A DNA stretch of 64,000 nucleotides from Parastagonospora avenae f. sp. tritici 18332-5 (lineage: Eukaryota; Ascomycota; Dothideomycetes; Pleosporales; Phaeosphaeriaceae), in assembly GCA_022559985.1 (NCBI GenBank), contig JAFJTR010000053.1, forward strand, positions 1 through 64,000, given 5' to 3'. Position 1 is the stretch's first letter. Every line of letters starts with the position of its first letter. Below the pieces are notes generated by a model. The model did no database searches, was not told the DNA's origin, and saw nothing but the letters and a program-made list of their open reading frames with translations. Both the position numbers and the translations under genes were made by a program. Shown in pieces: positions 54,152-64,000 of this stretch.

Positions 54152-57100
54152 CATAAGTAGAGCATTCCGCATAATCTAGCTTAATGTCAGAAAGCAAGGC
54201 GAAGTACACGACAGCCTGATAAATGACGAGGAGATGCAAGGTATGACAGTAGTGGCTATCCAGGAGCCGCACGCACGGAGGATCCAAGGCCAGCTGCTAA
54301 CAACGCCCATGCTCCATCATAAGTGCACTAAGATGGTGCCGTCGACCTGGCAAGAGGGGAGGTGGCTAATTCAGAGCATGCTATGGGTGAGCAGAGAAGC
54401 AGAAGCAGAGCAGGTGCGGATTGAGTCGCCGGACCTGACAGCAGCGATCATCCGGCTGCACGAGCGGCAGGTATTAGTAGTGTCGGTGTACATACCAGGA
54501 GGAGACCCACAGGCGCTACAAGACACATGCAATAAGCTAGACGAGGCGATTACAGATGTGGGGAGGGGAGGATGTAACGATGGTCAGGCAGGGCGAAGCC
54601 GGCCTAGTCATCGACCTGATGATAGAAAACGCGCTCAGCAGCCTGCTCCTGCGTGGTACTAAGACGTGGCAGGGCGGAGACTACGAGACGACAATTAACT
54701 TAGTGCTAGCGTCGAAAGAGCTAGCAGATACAGTGATGAGATGCGCAATCTATGCAACTAAACACAGTTCTGACTATAGGACTATTAAGACAGCCTTTGA
54801 CAGCCCGGTCCCGGCGGCGCAGCAGCAGAAGTAACTTCTACTTAAGAATGCACCGTAGAAAGCGATTAGGGACAGGATCTCTAGGGCGCTCAGCGCGAGC
54901 CTGCCAGCGGGCACGACGCAGCAGAGGACGGACTGACTGATGGATGCGGTACTGGAAGCGGTGCACGCACTAACACCCAGAGCTAGGCCGTCACCGTACG
55001 CGAAGAGGTGGTGGACGCAGGACTTGACACAGCTGCGCCGTGTATACACGCACTAGAGGAACCGAGCGAGAGCGGCAAGACGCTTAGGAGCTGCTAGACC
55101 AGACCTAGAAGAAACTGCAAAGGGAGCGTCGAAACAGTACTATAATGCTATTTGACAGCAGAAAAGAAAGCACTAGGATAACTTCCTAGCAGACAACGAC
55201 AACATCTAGAGCGCAGCTAAATACCTAAAGACAGGTAACGAGGCGTTTAGGACAGTCCTAGCACTCCGCAGAACAGACAGAACAGCTATAACTAACCACA
55301 GGGAGCAAGCTGAGGAACTGCTTAACACCTTCTTCCCTCCGCTTCCCAGCCACATCGACGACGAAGGACACAGGCCGCAGAGAGCGCCGATAGAGATGCT
55401 GACCATCACGCTCGAGGAGGTAGAAAGGCAGCTGCACGCCGCAAAGTCATAGAAAGCACCGGAAGACGACGGACTGCCCGTTATAGTGTAGAAGCAGGTC
55501 TGGCCGGTAGTCAAAGACCATGTTCTTGCGCTGTTCTGACAGTCGCTAGAAGAGGGATCGCTGCCCAGCCAATAGAGGCATGCTAAGATTATCCCGCTTA
55601 AAAAGCTAGGCAAGGAAGACTACACTATCGCAAAAGCGTGGAGGCCGATCTCACTGCTAGCCACGCTAGGCAAAGTGCTGGAGTCGGTGGTGGCAGAGAG
55701 GATCTCGCACATGGTCGAGACGCATGGGTTGCTGCCTACTAACCACTTCGGAGCGCGCAAGCAGCGATCTGCAGAACAAGCACTAGTGCTTCTCTAAGAA
55801 CAAATCTACACCGCGTGGCGGGGCCGACGAACTGTCAGCCTAATCAGCTTCGACGTCAAGGGAGCGTACAACGGAGTGTGCAAGGAAAGACTGCTGCAGA
55901 GGATGAAAGCGCGAGGCATACCAGAGAGGCTGTTGCGGTGGGTAGAGGCCTTCTGCTCCCGGCGCACTGCATCGATCCAGGTCAACGGACAGGCTTCTGA
56001 GATTCAAGAGCTGCCACAAGCAGGTCTGCCGCAAGGGTAGCCGCTCTCTCTAATTCTGTTTCTCTTCTTTAATGCTAACCTGGTGCAACGGCGTGTTGAC
56101 ACGTATAGTGGCGCAATCGCGTTTGTAGATGACTTCACTGCGTAGGTCACAGGACTGACAGCGCAAAGCAATAGGGAGGGTATTAAAGCGATTATTAGAG
56201 ACGCACTAGACTAGGAACAGAGAAGCGGGGCGACTTTTAAAGCAGAGAAGACAGCCGTTATCCTCTTTACTTGCAAAGCATACAAGAGCGCCGCAGACCC
56301 CTTCGTTATTAAGGGGCAGAGCGTGTCGCCTAAGGACCACGTCAAGATACTCGGCGTGCTCATAGACGCCAGGCTCAAGTACCATAAGCACATCGCAAGA
56401 GCAGCCGCAAAGGGGCTGGAAGCAGCACTAGAGCTCAGGAGGCTGAGAGGGCTCTCGCCCACAGTGGCACGGCAGCTGTTCACGGCGACTGTCGCGCCGA
56501 CGGTAGACTACGCATCAAACGTGTGGATGCACGCCTGTAAGGACAAACTCGCAAGGCCTATTAACAGAGTGCAGAGAATAGGGGCACAGGCAATTGTGGG
56601 CACGTTTGCTACGGTAGCAACGTGGGTAGCAGAGGCAGAAGCGCACATCCCGAGCGCACAAGAGCGGTTCTGGAAGCGAGCAGTCAAGCTGTGGACCGAC
56701 ATTCACGCGTTGCCTGAGACCAACCCGCTGAGAAGAAACACATCGCGCATGCGCAAGTTCAGGAGACAGTACCGCTCGCCGCTCTACTAGGTGGCAGAAG
56801 CGCTCAAGGACATAGAGATGGAGCAGATGGAGACGATCCGGCCATGCATCTTATTGCTATGGGAGAAAAGGGTGCAGACTGTCACAGAAGACGCGGCACA
56901 GCGCCTCGAGGCAGACTGGGCAGTACGCATCGCGGTAAGCAGCTCGGCGCGGAACGGGGTAGTTGGAATGGGCAGGGTGATCAAGATGCAAAACAACGAA
57001 ACAAGGTCCTTCTCTACTACACTAGGCGCGAGGGAAGAACACAACCCCTACTCTGCAGAGCTGGCAGCAATGGCTGAGGCGCTGAGCACGCTGCCAGAGC

Positions 57101-57816
57101 TTAGGTTCCGCAACATCGCACTTACAACAAGGAACAAAGCCGCTGTGCTTACGCTAAGAAGACCCCGCCAGCAGTTAGGGCAAAGCTATATTAGCAGTTT
57201 CTACAAGAGCGATTAGAAGCTAAGAAGAAACAGGAACATAGTGACGGTGCTATAGCTGCCTGCGAGCAAAGAGTGCGAACTTGCACACCTCGCTAAACAA
57301 GAGGCAAAGATAGCAACGAGACTAAACGCCACACCACAAACACAGCTTCCTAGGGTGAGATCGACTACTCACAACATCGCACGCAAGTAAGCTACTGTCT
57401 AGAGGGTGCCAGAAAACGTAGGAAAGTACTCGAAACGCATCGACGCAGCACTACTAAGAAAACATACGCGACAACTTTACGACTCGCTATCGCAGAAAGA
57501 ACGCAGCATACTTTCGCAGCTAAGAACAGGCATAGCAAGGCTAAATACATACTTACACTAAATTAAAGCATTAACAACAGACTAGTGCGACTGTAGACAC
57601 GCAGCAGAGACAGTAGACCACTTCCTGTTCTGATGCAGGAGGTGGACAGCACAGCGAGCAGAGATGCTGCAATGTACGCAGACAGGCAGAGGCAACATGT
57701 CGCTCTACCTGGGCGGGAAAGCAGCAACAGACGACGCAAAATGGGCGCCAGATATAGACGCAGTGCGAGCAACAATACGGTTCGCAACAGCAACAGGAAG
57801 ACTTAACGCAGACTAA
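54152..57816 (+). pseudogene. LINE ORF2: endonuclease, reverse transcriptase, RNase H
   Basis: The APE-type endonuclease starts with LNVRKQGEVHDSLIND and VVAIQEPHA (catalytic Glu). A frame change at about 54555 joins DEAITDV to WGGEDVTMVRQGEA and skips the expected G-D-F-N block, suggesting a small internal deletion. It ends with HSSDYRTIKTAF. RT (about 55400-56790) shows AWRPISLLATLGKVLESVV, SFDVKGAYNGV, LPQAGLPQG and the catalytic FVDD. RNase H (about 56900-57160) has NPYSAELAAMAEAL. The C-terminus carries CDCRHAAETVDHFLF, a C-x-C-x7-H zinc motif of Tad/I clades. At least nine stops fall in the RT alone, for example after PVIV, LPSQ and FVDDFTA, mostly in place of Trp. Dead copy. Confidence 0.85.
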
Positions 57817-58165
57817 ACACTAAAACTACTTTAACTACTAACCTAGCTTAGTGACTGCCTTGTGTAACAAAGAGCGGACAGCGCTTCAGCTGCCGAAGAT
57901 AGGATGCTGAACACTTAGAGAAGCCTACTCTGAGCCAGTCTGCTGCCAGCAATACTAACGCACGAGAATTTAATAAAAGATAGAAGATAGAGAGCAAAGT
58001 AGCAAGACGTATAGCATAGGCTTAGTAAGAATAGCAACGCATAGCAGGAAGTGAAGTAAAGAAGACGCAAGGACTGAATAAGGTTAAGATGTAGCATAAG
58101 AAGTGTAGTAGTAGATGAGCGCTAGTAGCCCTTTCGGCTTGGCCGCTGGGCGTTAATAAATTGTG

Positions 58166-58321
58166 TGTGTGTATAGCAAGTAACAGCATAAAATGAATTG
58201 TATACAAACGTACCGGCACCGAGTTCTGTCTTTGTGCGAATGGCACCTTAGTATTGAAGAAAATCAAAGCACGCATCGTGAACAGCATAAGGTCATCAGA
58301 AGACAAAGAATGGATTAGCTA
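58166..58321. other. Spacer between LINE 3' end and HNWD-2
   Basis: About 156 bp; it begins with a GT microsatellite. It must hold the 3' UTR and polyadenylation signals of HNWD-2. Confidence 0.5.
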
Positions 58322-61300
58322 TTATAGAGCTAACTGAAGTATAGTCACAGCACCTGTCTCGTAGCCAAAGACGGCAATGTTTTGATATACAGCAATGCGA
58401 TTCGGGCGATGATCAGGAGGGAGCCAGATCACAGGCTCCTCTCCACGGTATATCCAGTTTCCCTTCACGGCGACGTCAGATGGCCTTTCCACAATAACGC
58501 ATTGCTCGTCGCAGACTAGAAATGTAGGATACGTTCCACCATCGGTGATGAGAGATGACCCGTCCCTAGAAAAGTCGAGTGTAAAGATAAAGGCTTGGAC
58601 CTGAAGTGTGCGGAGCTCAGTGCCAGTGCCTGCGTCCCACAGCTTGACTGTCTTGTCTTCGGATGCTGACGCCACTGTCTTGCCGTCTGGCGAGAACACT
58701 ACCGCGCTGACCCAGTCTGAGTGTCCTCGAAGCGTGTGCTGCTCAGTGCTAGTGCCTGCGTCCCACAGCCTGACTGTCTTGTCCCTAGATGCCGACGCCA
58801 CTGTCTTGCCGTCTGGCGAGAACACTACCGCGCTGACCCAGTCTGAGTGTCCTCGAAGCGTGTGCTGCTCAGTGCCAGTGCCTGCGTCCCACAGCTTGAC
58901 TGTCTTGTCCCTAGATGCCGACGCCACTGTCTTGCCGTCTGGCGAGAACACTACCACGCTGACCCATTCTGAGTGTCCTTCCAGAGTCTGCAGCAACGCG
59001 TTCCACTCGCGCTCTACTTGGGGCGCCCTCTCAACACACGTTAGCAGCTTGGCGAATTGCCGCTTTACTACGCTATTCCTTGGTGTAAACATGAGTGTGC
59101 TGCAGTATACCTGCAGTGGTGCTTGTTCTATAGCTGCTCGGCCATACAGCGCAAATCGTTTCATGTCATGAACAAATGCACGCAACTGACTGGCATCCTC
59201 AACCTGCGCAACTATTAGGTTTGAATTGCTGTTTCTTGAGGATTGACTTACTGGAAAGGATAATTCGAGTAAGCTAAGAGCATGGATTCCTTCCGAGACC
59301 TTTCCAAGCCAACCTAGCGCCTCAAGCCAGTGCAAGAAGTGTTCCTTTAGGAACAAGTCGACTTGGTCGCCCTCGTGAAGCTGTATAGACCCTTTCGCAA
59401 GGTGCTGAATCCAGTTGATACAGGCGTATTGGAGCTCTGGTTGAATGCATTGTGTAACACCATCCCTCTTCATGTCTGCTGCTAGTGTACCAGGAGCTCT
59501 CACGCCACATATGTCTTGTTTGAGCGTGCTTGACATTAGCTGGATACAATTGCTGGCAAGAGCCGCGTGCGCTTGCCTTTCCTCTACCCAAAACTTCTCA
59601 TCAACACATCTGTCCTTACTGAAGAGGAAGTCGCGAAAGGAAGGGTGGTGCAGACGGAGCGGTTGGCTGCGATCTTTTGGTACATCAAGGATGGCGTGCA
59701 ACTCTTTTAGCATCCGATTCACTTGCTGCTCTCGAATCTGTATAAGCGTGCCTAACGATGAGACGGAAAGAGGCGAGGATAAAGCCACGATGCTCCCAAG
59801 AATCTGCCGCATTATGCTGTAATACCTAGCTAGTTCTCGTGCAGTATAGCTGCTCTGAATAGACTTTTGCAGAACCGTCAGGTACAATTGATTGAGGTGT
59901 TGTTCTGGACTAGCTGCGCTGTTACGATCGCTGCCGTCGGCAAGCATGTGCAGCCGCTCTTCCGGGAAGAGGCCTTCGCTAATGAAGCGGCACGCTGTTG
60001 CAGCCCAGATGAACAATCCACTCGCGCTTTGAACCAAGCTCTGGATAACGTCTGCGCCTGGCCAGCCGAGTTCTTGATCGTCTTCCTTGCCAATCAGGTT
60101 TAGCTGGTATTCGAGGAAGAGCCGGATGTCGTGGTCGATGATTGACGGTGATACCTTGTGCAGCAGGAAGTCCCGGCGCTCTGCTTCTAGGACTTGGCCA
60201 AGCCCATATTGAATTGGCACCTCAGGTCTGCTTGTCAGAAACACTCGCAGTCGCACGTATTTCAACGACCTGGACATCGCCAAAAGCTGCACGATGAGCT
60301 GCGTGTCATTGCTGCCCTCACACTCGTCAAGAGCGTCGACTACCAGCACAAAAATTGCCGGGCCCTTTAACTTTGACAGCGGCTCGAGGACGAGGTATTG
60401 CCACTGGTCGCGCAATGACCGGCTGGCGATCTCAGGACGTTGTAGGAGGGCATTACTGATATGACGACGGACGCCGGGCACGCTCTGCGCAAGCTGGACC
60501 GCAACGCTGGTGACGAATCTGCCTGCCCGGCCGACATCACCGCCGCCTCTAGAGAAGAAAAAGCTGGCACCCAGATGCTGCCTTGTATCATACCAGCGAG
60601 AAACCGAGCGTGCAATTGTTGTTTTGCCAGTGCCAGCCAGGCCGCTCAGCCAGAAAATGTACTGCTCACCCTTCCCATCTGCCCATTTGTAGATTCGATT
60701 CAAGAGATCAACGCGGGTGTTGGCGAGGCACGTGGCATCGTGCTGAGAGGTGATTGAGTTGAAAGGCGCGTCCTGGGCGTACGGAAGACGGGCGATAAAG
60801 TCCTCTGCAGTCTCACAATGTCAGCGAAGGGGCCCGCTCTATTGCAGTCAGAGAGCTGAGCTGGATCACTCACCGCCTTGAATCTCCTTTTGCAACCTCG
60901 CCAAGGCTCTATCTACTCCTTCGCCATAGTTTGGAAGCATGCTGACACCGAAGAGTCCCAACAAAGAATACGGCTTGTCCTCCCCATGCGTCGTCTTACG
61001 TCCTTCTGCCCAAGCCATCCGCTCCTCAACACTGAACCCATCCAAAGGAGCATTGCGAAGGGCGCGAGGCGGAATCTTGGTGACCTCATGCAGTACTTTC
61101 TCTAAGGACTCCTTGTCGCCTAACCGGGTGCCGTGTGAATCGAAGAACTCTACCGACTGAGGCGCGAGAAGCTCTTGGAGTGTCCAACCCCGCTGGAACC
61201 ATCGACTGTTGCGGAAAGCTGGTTCCCAGGATCGCGCCAGGGGATTGATGCTTCCGAAATTCGTTGTCGACACGTCTCTGAGATACACGTAGCATTTCAC

Positions 61301-61615
61301 TGCACCGCCATACCAGCGAAACATCGACGTGATGGCTTTCGAAAGCTCTGCGCTGCTAGATTTGTCAATGCAGCAGGTGTCCACCCAGAAGTAGCGCAGG
61401 CCATCCTTCTCAGCCTGCTTTTCACAAAAGCGAAGCTTCTCGTATCCTACTTTGGTGTCCCCTAAGCCCTGACTCAGGTCTGCGAAGCTCACCTCCTCAT
61501 CGTCTTCACCCCAAGTGTGCGAGAGAATGGCGTAGGGGTGGGATGAAAGCTCCTCCTCGCTGAGGTCCTTGGTAAGGCAGAAACCACGACGCTGGTCGAA
61601 CTGCAAGAGGCGCAT
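58322..61615 (-). CDS. HET-NACHT-WD40 NLR-like protein (HNWD-2)
   Basis: Second fungal NLR of the window, with no stops or frameshifts despite its transposon surroundings. Exon 1 is 61615-60874 and exon 2 is 60804-58322, with a 69-nt intron (GTGAGT...CTGCAG) in the HET-NACHT linker; 1074 residues. The start MRLLQFDQRRGF was preferred to an ATG four codons upstream because HET proteins usually begin MRLL. The HET domain has AILSHTWGED, FWVDTCCIDKSSS, RWFQRGWTLQELLAP and YSLLGLFGVSMLPNYGEG. NACHT: Walker A GLAGTGKTT (about 302-310) and Walker B LVVDALDECE (about 400-409). Only three full WD40 repeats (about 852-979), nearly identical, then a degenerate blade and an ATILQLAL end. The architecture matches HNWD-1, but the intron position differs. 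Expected role: allorecognition and programmed cell death. Confidence 0.93.
58606..58995 (-). repeat. Three near-identical 126-bp WD40 repeat units
   Basis: Copies recur exactly every 126 bp (anchor TGCGTCCCAC at 58631, 58757 and 58883), each encoding 42 residues. They differ at only a few codons: Glu/Asp after GHS, Val/Ala after WVS, Arg/Glu before DKT, Lys/Arg before LWD, Gly/Ser in DAGT, and the last unit ends ELRTLQ. Such homogenisation with length change is typical of hypervariable fungal incompatibility NLRs. Confidence 0.93.
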
Positions 61616-61917
61616 TGTGCGACACAAGCATTTGGGAGCGAAACAGAACGACGCTCACAGATGGAAGTATCTCGACCGAGTGAATGCATCGTGTCGCGCA
61701 GTGAGCATTATGAAAGCAAATGGCGAGCAGGCTGCAGCAGCGGCGGCGGCCACAGCTGAGTGGGGTTGAAGATGGGCTGTGGCTTGAGGAGTGGCTGTGC
61801 AACGAAGCTTCCAGAGCATCGGTCAACAAGGGATGACAAGTCACGTGTAACAAGTCCGGGTGCATGTGTGTACTGCTGGAAGTGATGCGACACTGGACTT
61901 CACGAACTGCAGCAGCC
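61616..61917. other. Upstream region shared by HNWD-2 and the orphan gene
   Basis: 302 bp between divergent start codons. A GCAGCAGCGGCGGCGG stretch (about 61732-61750) is the only visible repeat; it must contain the HNWD-2 promoter. Confidence 0.45.
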
Positions 61918-63408
61918 ATGCCAGTTCGTCGCGTCGCTAGAGACGCGCAGCGTCCTCGTCCAAGCGCTCTCGATCGGCCGCCGTATCCGCTCGCCCAAGC
62001 TCGAGCGATAGCCAATGCTAGCACGTCCCACTCCGCCGATCCAGCCTCGTGCGACCCAGCGCAACCGCCCGACCCGCCTCCGATCCTGCAAGCCTCAAGC
62101 GCTGCCGACATAGTGAGCATGGATGACGTGAGCGGAGGCACAGCGGTACGGGACAGCCCGCCAGGCCCCGCTAACCGGGCTGCATGTGGTACGAGGGATG
62201 AAGACGAACGAGATCAGAGTACAACCCGCGTGTTGCGTCCAGCTAAGCTTGAGCTGCTAGAGTGGTCCGAGTGGGATCAAACTAAGGCGTACGATGAGCG
62301 TCCGCCAACCTGTCTGCATTACTCGATCGTGTGGAAGGTCACGCTGAACAACAAGCTCATCTGCAAGGACACCGAGCAGGATCTTGTGCTCGCTCCGCAG
62401 TACCACTGGTCGTTCATTCTGCGCTCTAAGCTTCGTAGGCTTGTGCGGAGGAAGCTGTCGAAGCACGGGAAGATTATATGTGATGATGTCAATGTGGTCG
62501 TCAAAAACACAGGTCGTTCAGAACGGCCGCTAGTCAGGCGATTCGATGAGACCATCATCGATTGGACTACAGTAGAACGACAGCTCGTGGAGTAGGGCGA
62601 GCTCTTTCGCGCTGGTAAGAAGCTGATAGTCGAGATGACGTTCAATTACCTTGCAGAAGACCATGGCGCGCTTGTATCCCCAGCAAAGAGGGCAGGCAAA
62701 CAAGGGTCAGGGTCTGCCATCCGGCGGATGCTCGCTGAGCGAGCCGTCGAGATTGACACGGAGCAAGAGGCGACAGGACAGCCTCCCGCATGGAAAGGTG
62801 TGTATGAGATGATGCGGTGTCCTGGCCCACCCTGCCCTCGCGGGCCGTACTGCTGGCAAGATCCGAATAGCAAGAAGCACTACCCGCTCAAGACGCGCGA
62901 GTTGCAAGCCCTCGTTCTGCATGTGCAACGAGGAAATGCGCTAGAAACCCACGATGATGTTCCTGATAACATACGGCAGCAGTATGCGCGGCATCATAAA
63001 ACGGCTGACAAGTCTGACTTAAAGCTCCCTTCAATCGTCATCAAGAACGTGCTCCCAGGCTCGCACAGTGACACTGCAACGCAGTCAGCTTTGCCTTCCT
63101 TATCACGTCGCTTAGTTATCCTGGGCTTTTGTGATACTGCTGTAGAAGAGTACAGCGAATGGCAGATGACCCGAGTTAAGCGAGACGATCTTCGGGAGGG
63201 TGTTCAGCGCATTCGCGAGATTGCTTTGAAGGAGGGCCTTGACCTGGTGCAGATCCACCATGACCAAGACCCCGACTTTTTTATCAAAGACGGCGTCCAG
63301 GCCGGCGTAGCGAAGCGGTTTGTACGTGAGATACCGGACTGGGTAGAGCAGTACAAAGGCAATGATAGGAACGATGTGCTTTCGGGACCTAGAGCGCTCA
63401 ACAATTAA
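61918..63408 (+). pseudogene. Unknown large orphan, interrupted by a single TAG
   Basis: Two open stretches in the same frame (to 62595 and from 62596) are separated only by TAG at 62593-62595, so they form one reading unit of about 496 codons. ATG at 61918 gives MPVRRVARDAQRPRPSALDR and an Ala/Pro-rich N-terminus. The middle contains LHYSIVWKVTLNNKLICKDT. After the TAG come GELFRAGKKLIVEMTFNYL, then VYEMMRCPGPPCPRGPYCWQ with a Cys/Pro-rich knuckle, KKHYPLKTRELQALVLHVQR and EYSEWQMTRVKRDDL near the C-terminus. The TAG probably replaced Trp (TGG) or Gln. I do not recognise the family. Proteins with a similar Cys/Pro-rich block seem to be multi-copy in fungal genomes, which, with its neighbours, suggests a transposon-linked gene; this is inference. 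Confidence 0.6.
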
Positions 63409-63468
63409 AGCGATAAATATTCTGTAGCCTATGAAAACCCTTGCCAGCACACTATCTTGCTTGTATAA

Positions 63469-64000
63469 TTAAGGCTCTTCTACTGTAATGCCGGCGTGTC
63501 TAAAGTGGCCTCTTGCGCTGTCTTGTCTCTCGCCTACCTCGTCAATACACCACTGTAGAAACACATCAAAGCCCTGTCCTGGCGCTTCTTCGAACACCTG
63601 CCAGTTCTTCTTGATAAAAGCTTTTAGCTCCGCGAAGAACTCCTCAATTAGGTTGAAGCGCGGCGAGTACGGAGACAGATACAGCAGCGTCACACTAGCT
63701 TCCTCGCACATCTGTCGCAGTCGATCAGATTGGTGGAAAGATGCATTGTCTATCACAAGCACAGAGTGTCTGTCAGACCCAGTACTGCAATGCTGCAGAA
63801 GCTGTGCTACAAAGTCGTCGAACAACGCGCTATCCGTGCCCCCTTGGTACACACGCGAGAGCAGGACGCCATCCTGAGTGTATGCTGCCAGGATCTGATG
63901 TCGCCGATCGCGGTGGAATCGAGTCACTTAAACGGGGGTCGTGCCGATAGGCGACCAGCCGGTGCGCCGGGTGCCGATGCGTTTGTCGCAGCTAGACTCG
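63469..64000 (-). pseudogene. IS630/Tc1-mariner-type DDE transposase relic, cut by window end
   Basis: The C-terminal half of a DDE-superfamily transposase. Reading leftward from the window edge: CDKRIGTRRTGWSPIGTTPV, an in-frame TAA where relatives have Gln, then TRFHRDRRHQILAAYTQDGV, VLVIDNASFHQSDRLRQMC (second catalytic Asp), LLYLSPYSPRFNLIEEFFAE (third acidic residue) and the stop at 63469. The first Asp lies outside the window. TAA from CAA fits RIP. Its terminal repeats cannot be judged because the element runs off the edge. Confidence 0.85.

Larger units (their letters stand above)
52990..58165 (+). mobile_element. Tad-like LINE (non-LTR retrotransposon), RIP-mutated
   Basis: One near-full-length element with a gag-like ORF1 and an endonuclease/RT/RNase H ORF2, ending near a TAATAAA-type 3' end. 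The stretch CCCTTTCGGCTTGGCCGCTG can fold into a short hairpin, and a GT run follows at about 58150-58170. The 5' limit is uncertain (52800-53010). Internal stop codons are almost all TAG, and most stand where relatives have Trp or Gln, as expected from C-to-T changes at CpA on either strand. Confidence 0.8.

Overview
The window is nuclear DNA of a filamentous ascomycete (Pezizomycotina; the mix of HET-domain genes, Pth11-like receptors and F-box-like orphans would fit Dothideomycetes, but the class is inferred). Evidence: introns of 45-70 bp with GTAAGT/GTGAGT donors, CTAAC-type branch sites and CAG/TAG acceptors; HET and HET-NACHT-WD40 genes; a fungal-type SWR1; and transposons whose stop codons look like RIP (repeat-induced point mutation). 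No operons, CRISPR arrays, rRNA genes or convincing tRNA genes were seen.

Layout. 1-15.8 kb is mostly core: a 2-oxoglutarate/Fe(II) oxygenase (1.5-3.1), a spartin/senescence-domain protein (5.4-7.0), a doubtful decayed gene (7.6-8.4), a frameshifted F-box-like gene (8.5-9.7), a Kelch protein (10.3-11.4) divergent from a coilin-like protein (11.7-13.9), and a MetE-like protein (14.7-15.8). 16.3-23.8 kb is a heterokaryon-incompatibility (HET) cluster: a decayed HET gene, an intact HET-NACHT-WD40 NLR, and a HET gene tail-to-tail with the NLR (39 bp between stop codons). 24.5-30.6 kb holds an HPP membrane protein, a rhodopsin-domain receptor, a 66-residue zinc-ribbon protein too small for ordinary ORF screens, and a secreted galactose oxidase with all copper/radical residues present.

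32-49.4 kb mixes core genes (SWR1 at 39.4-44.5; a complex I ESSS-type subunit at 45.0-45.6) with an accessory set in which most members are broken: an APH-like kinase gene with one in-frame TGA, a frameshifted F-box-like gene, a BTB gene with one TAG, and a second APH-like gene cut off where it meets a BTB fragment on the other strand.

49.6-64 kb is a transposon island: a degraded hAT element with CTTGCTTG-type subterminal repeats, a Tad-like LINE with stops mostly at expected Trp/Gln codons, a second HET-NACHT-WD40 gene whose three WD40 repeats are almost identical 126-bp units, an unknown two-part orphan split by a single TAG, and an IS630/Tc1-mariner transposase relic running off the window end.

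The most interesting material is the non-self-recognition repertoire: two NLRs in different evolutionary states (diverged WD repeats beside a HET partner; homogenised WD repeats inside a transposon island), and the run of single-lesion genes around them. Either natural decay (RIP, pseudogenisation) or assembly errors could explain the lesions; raw reads and transcripts would decide.
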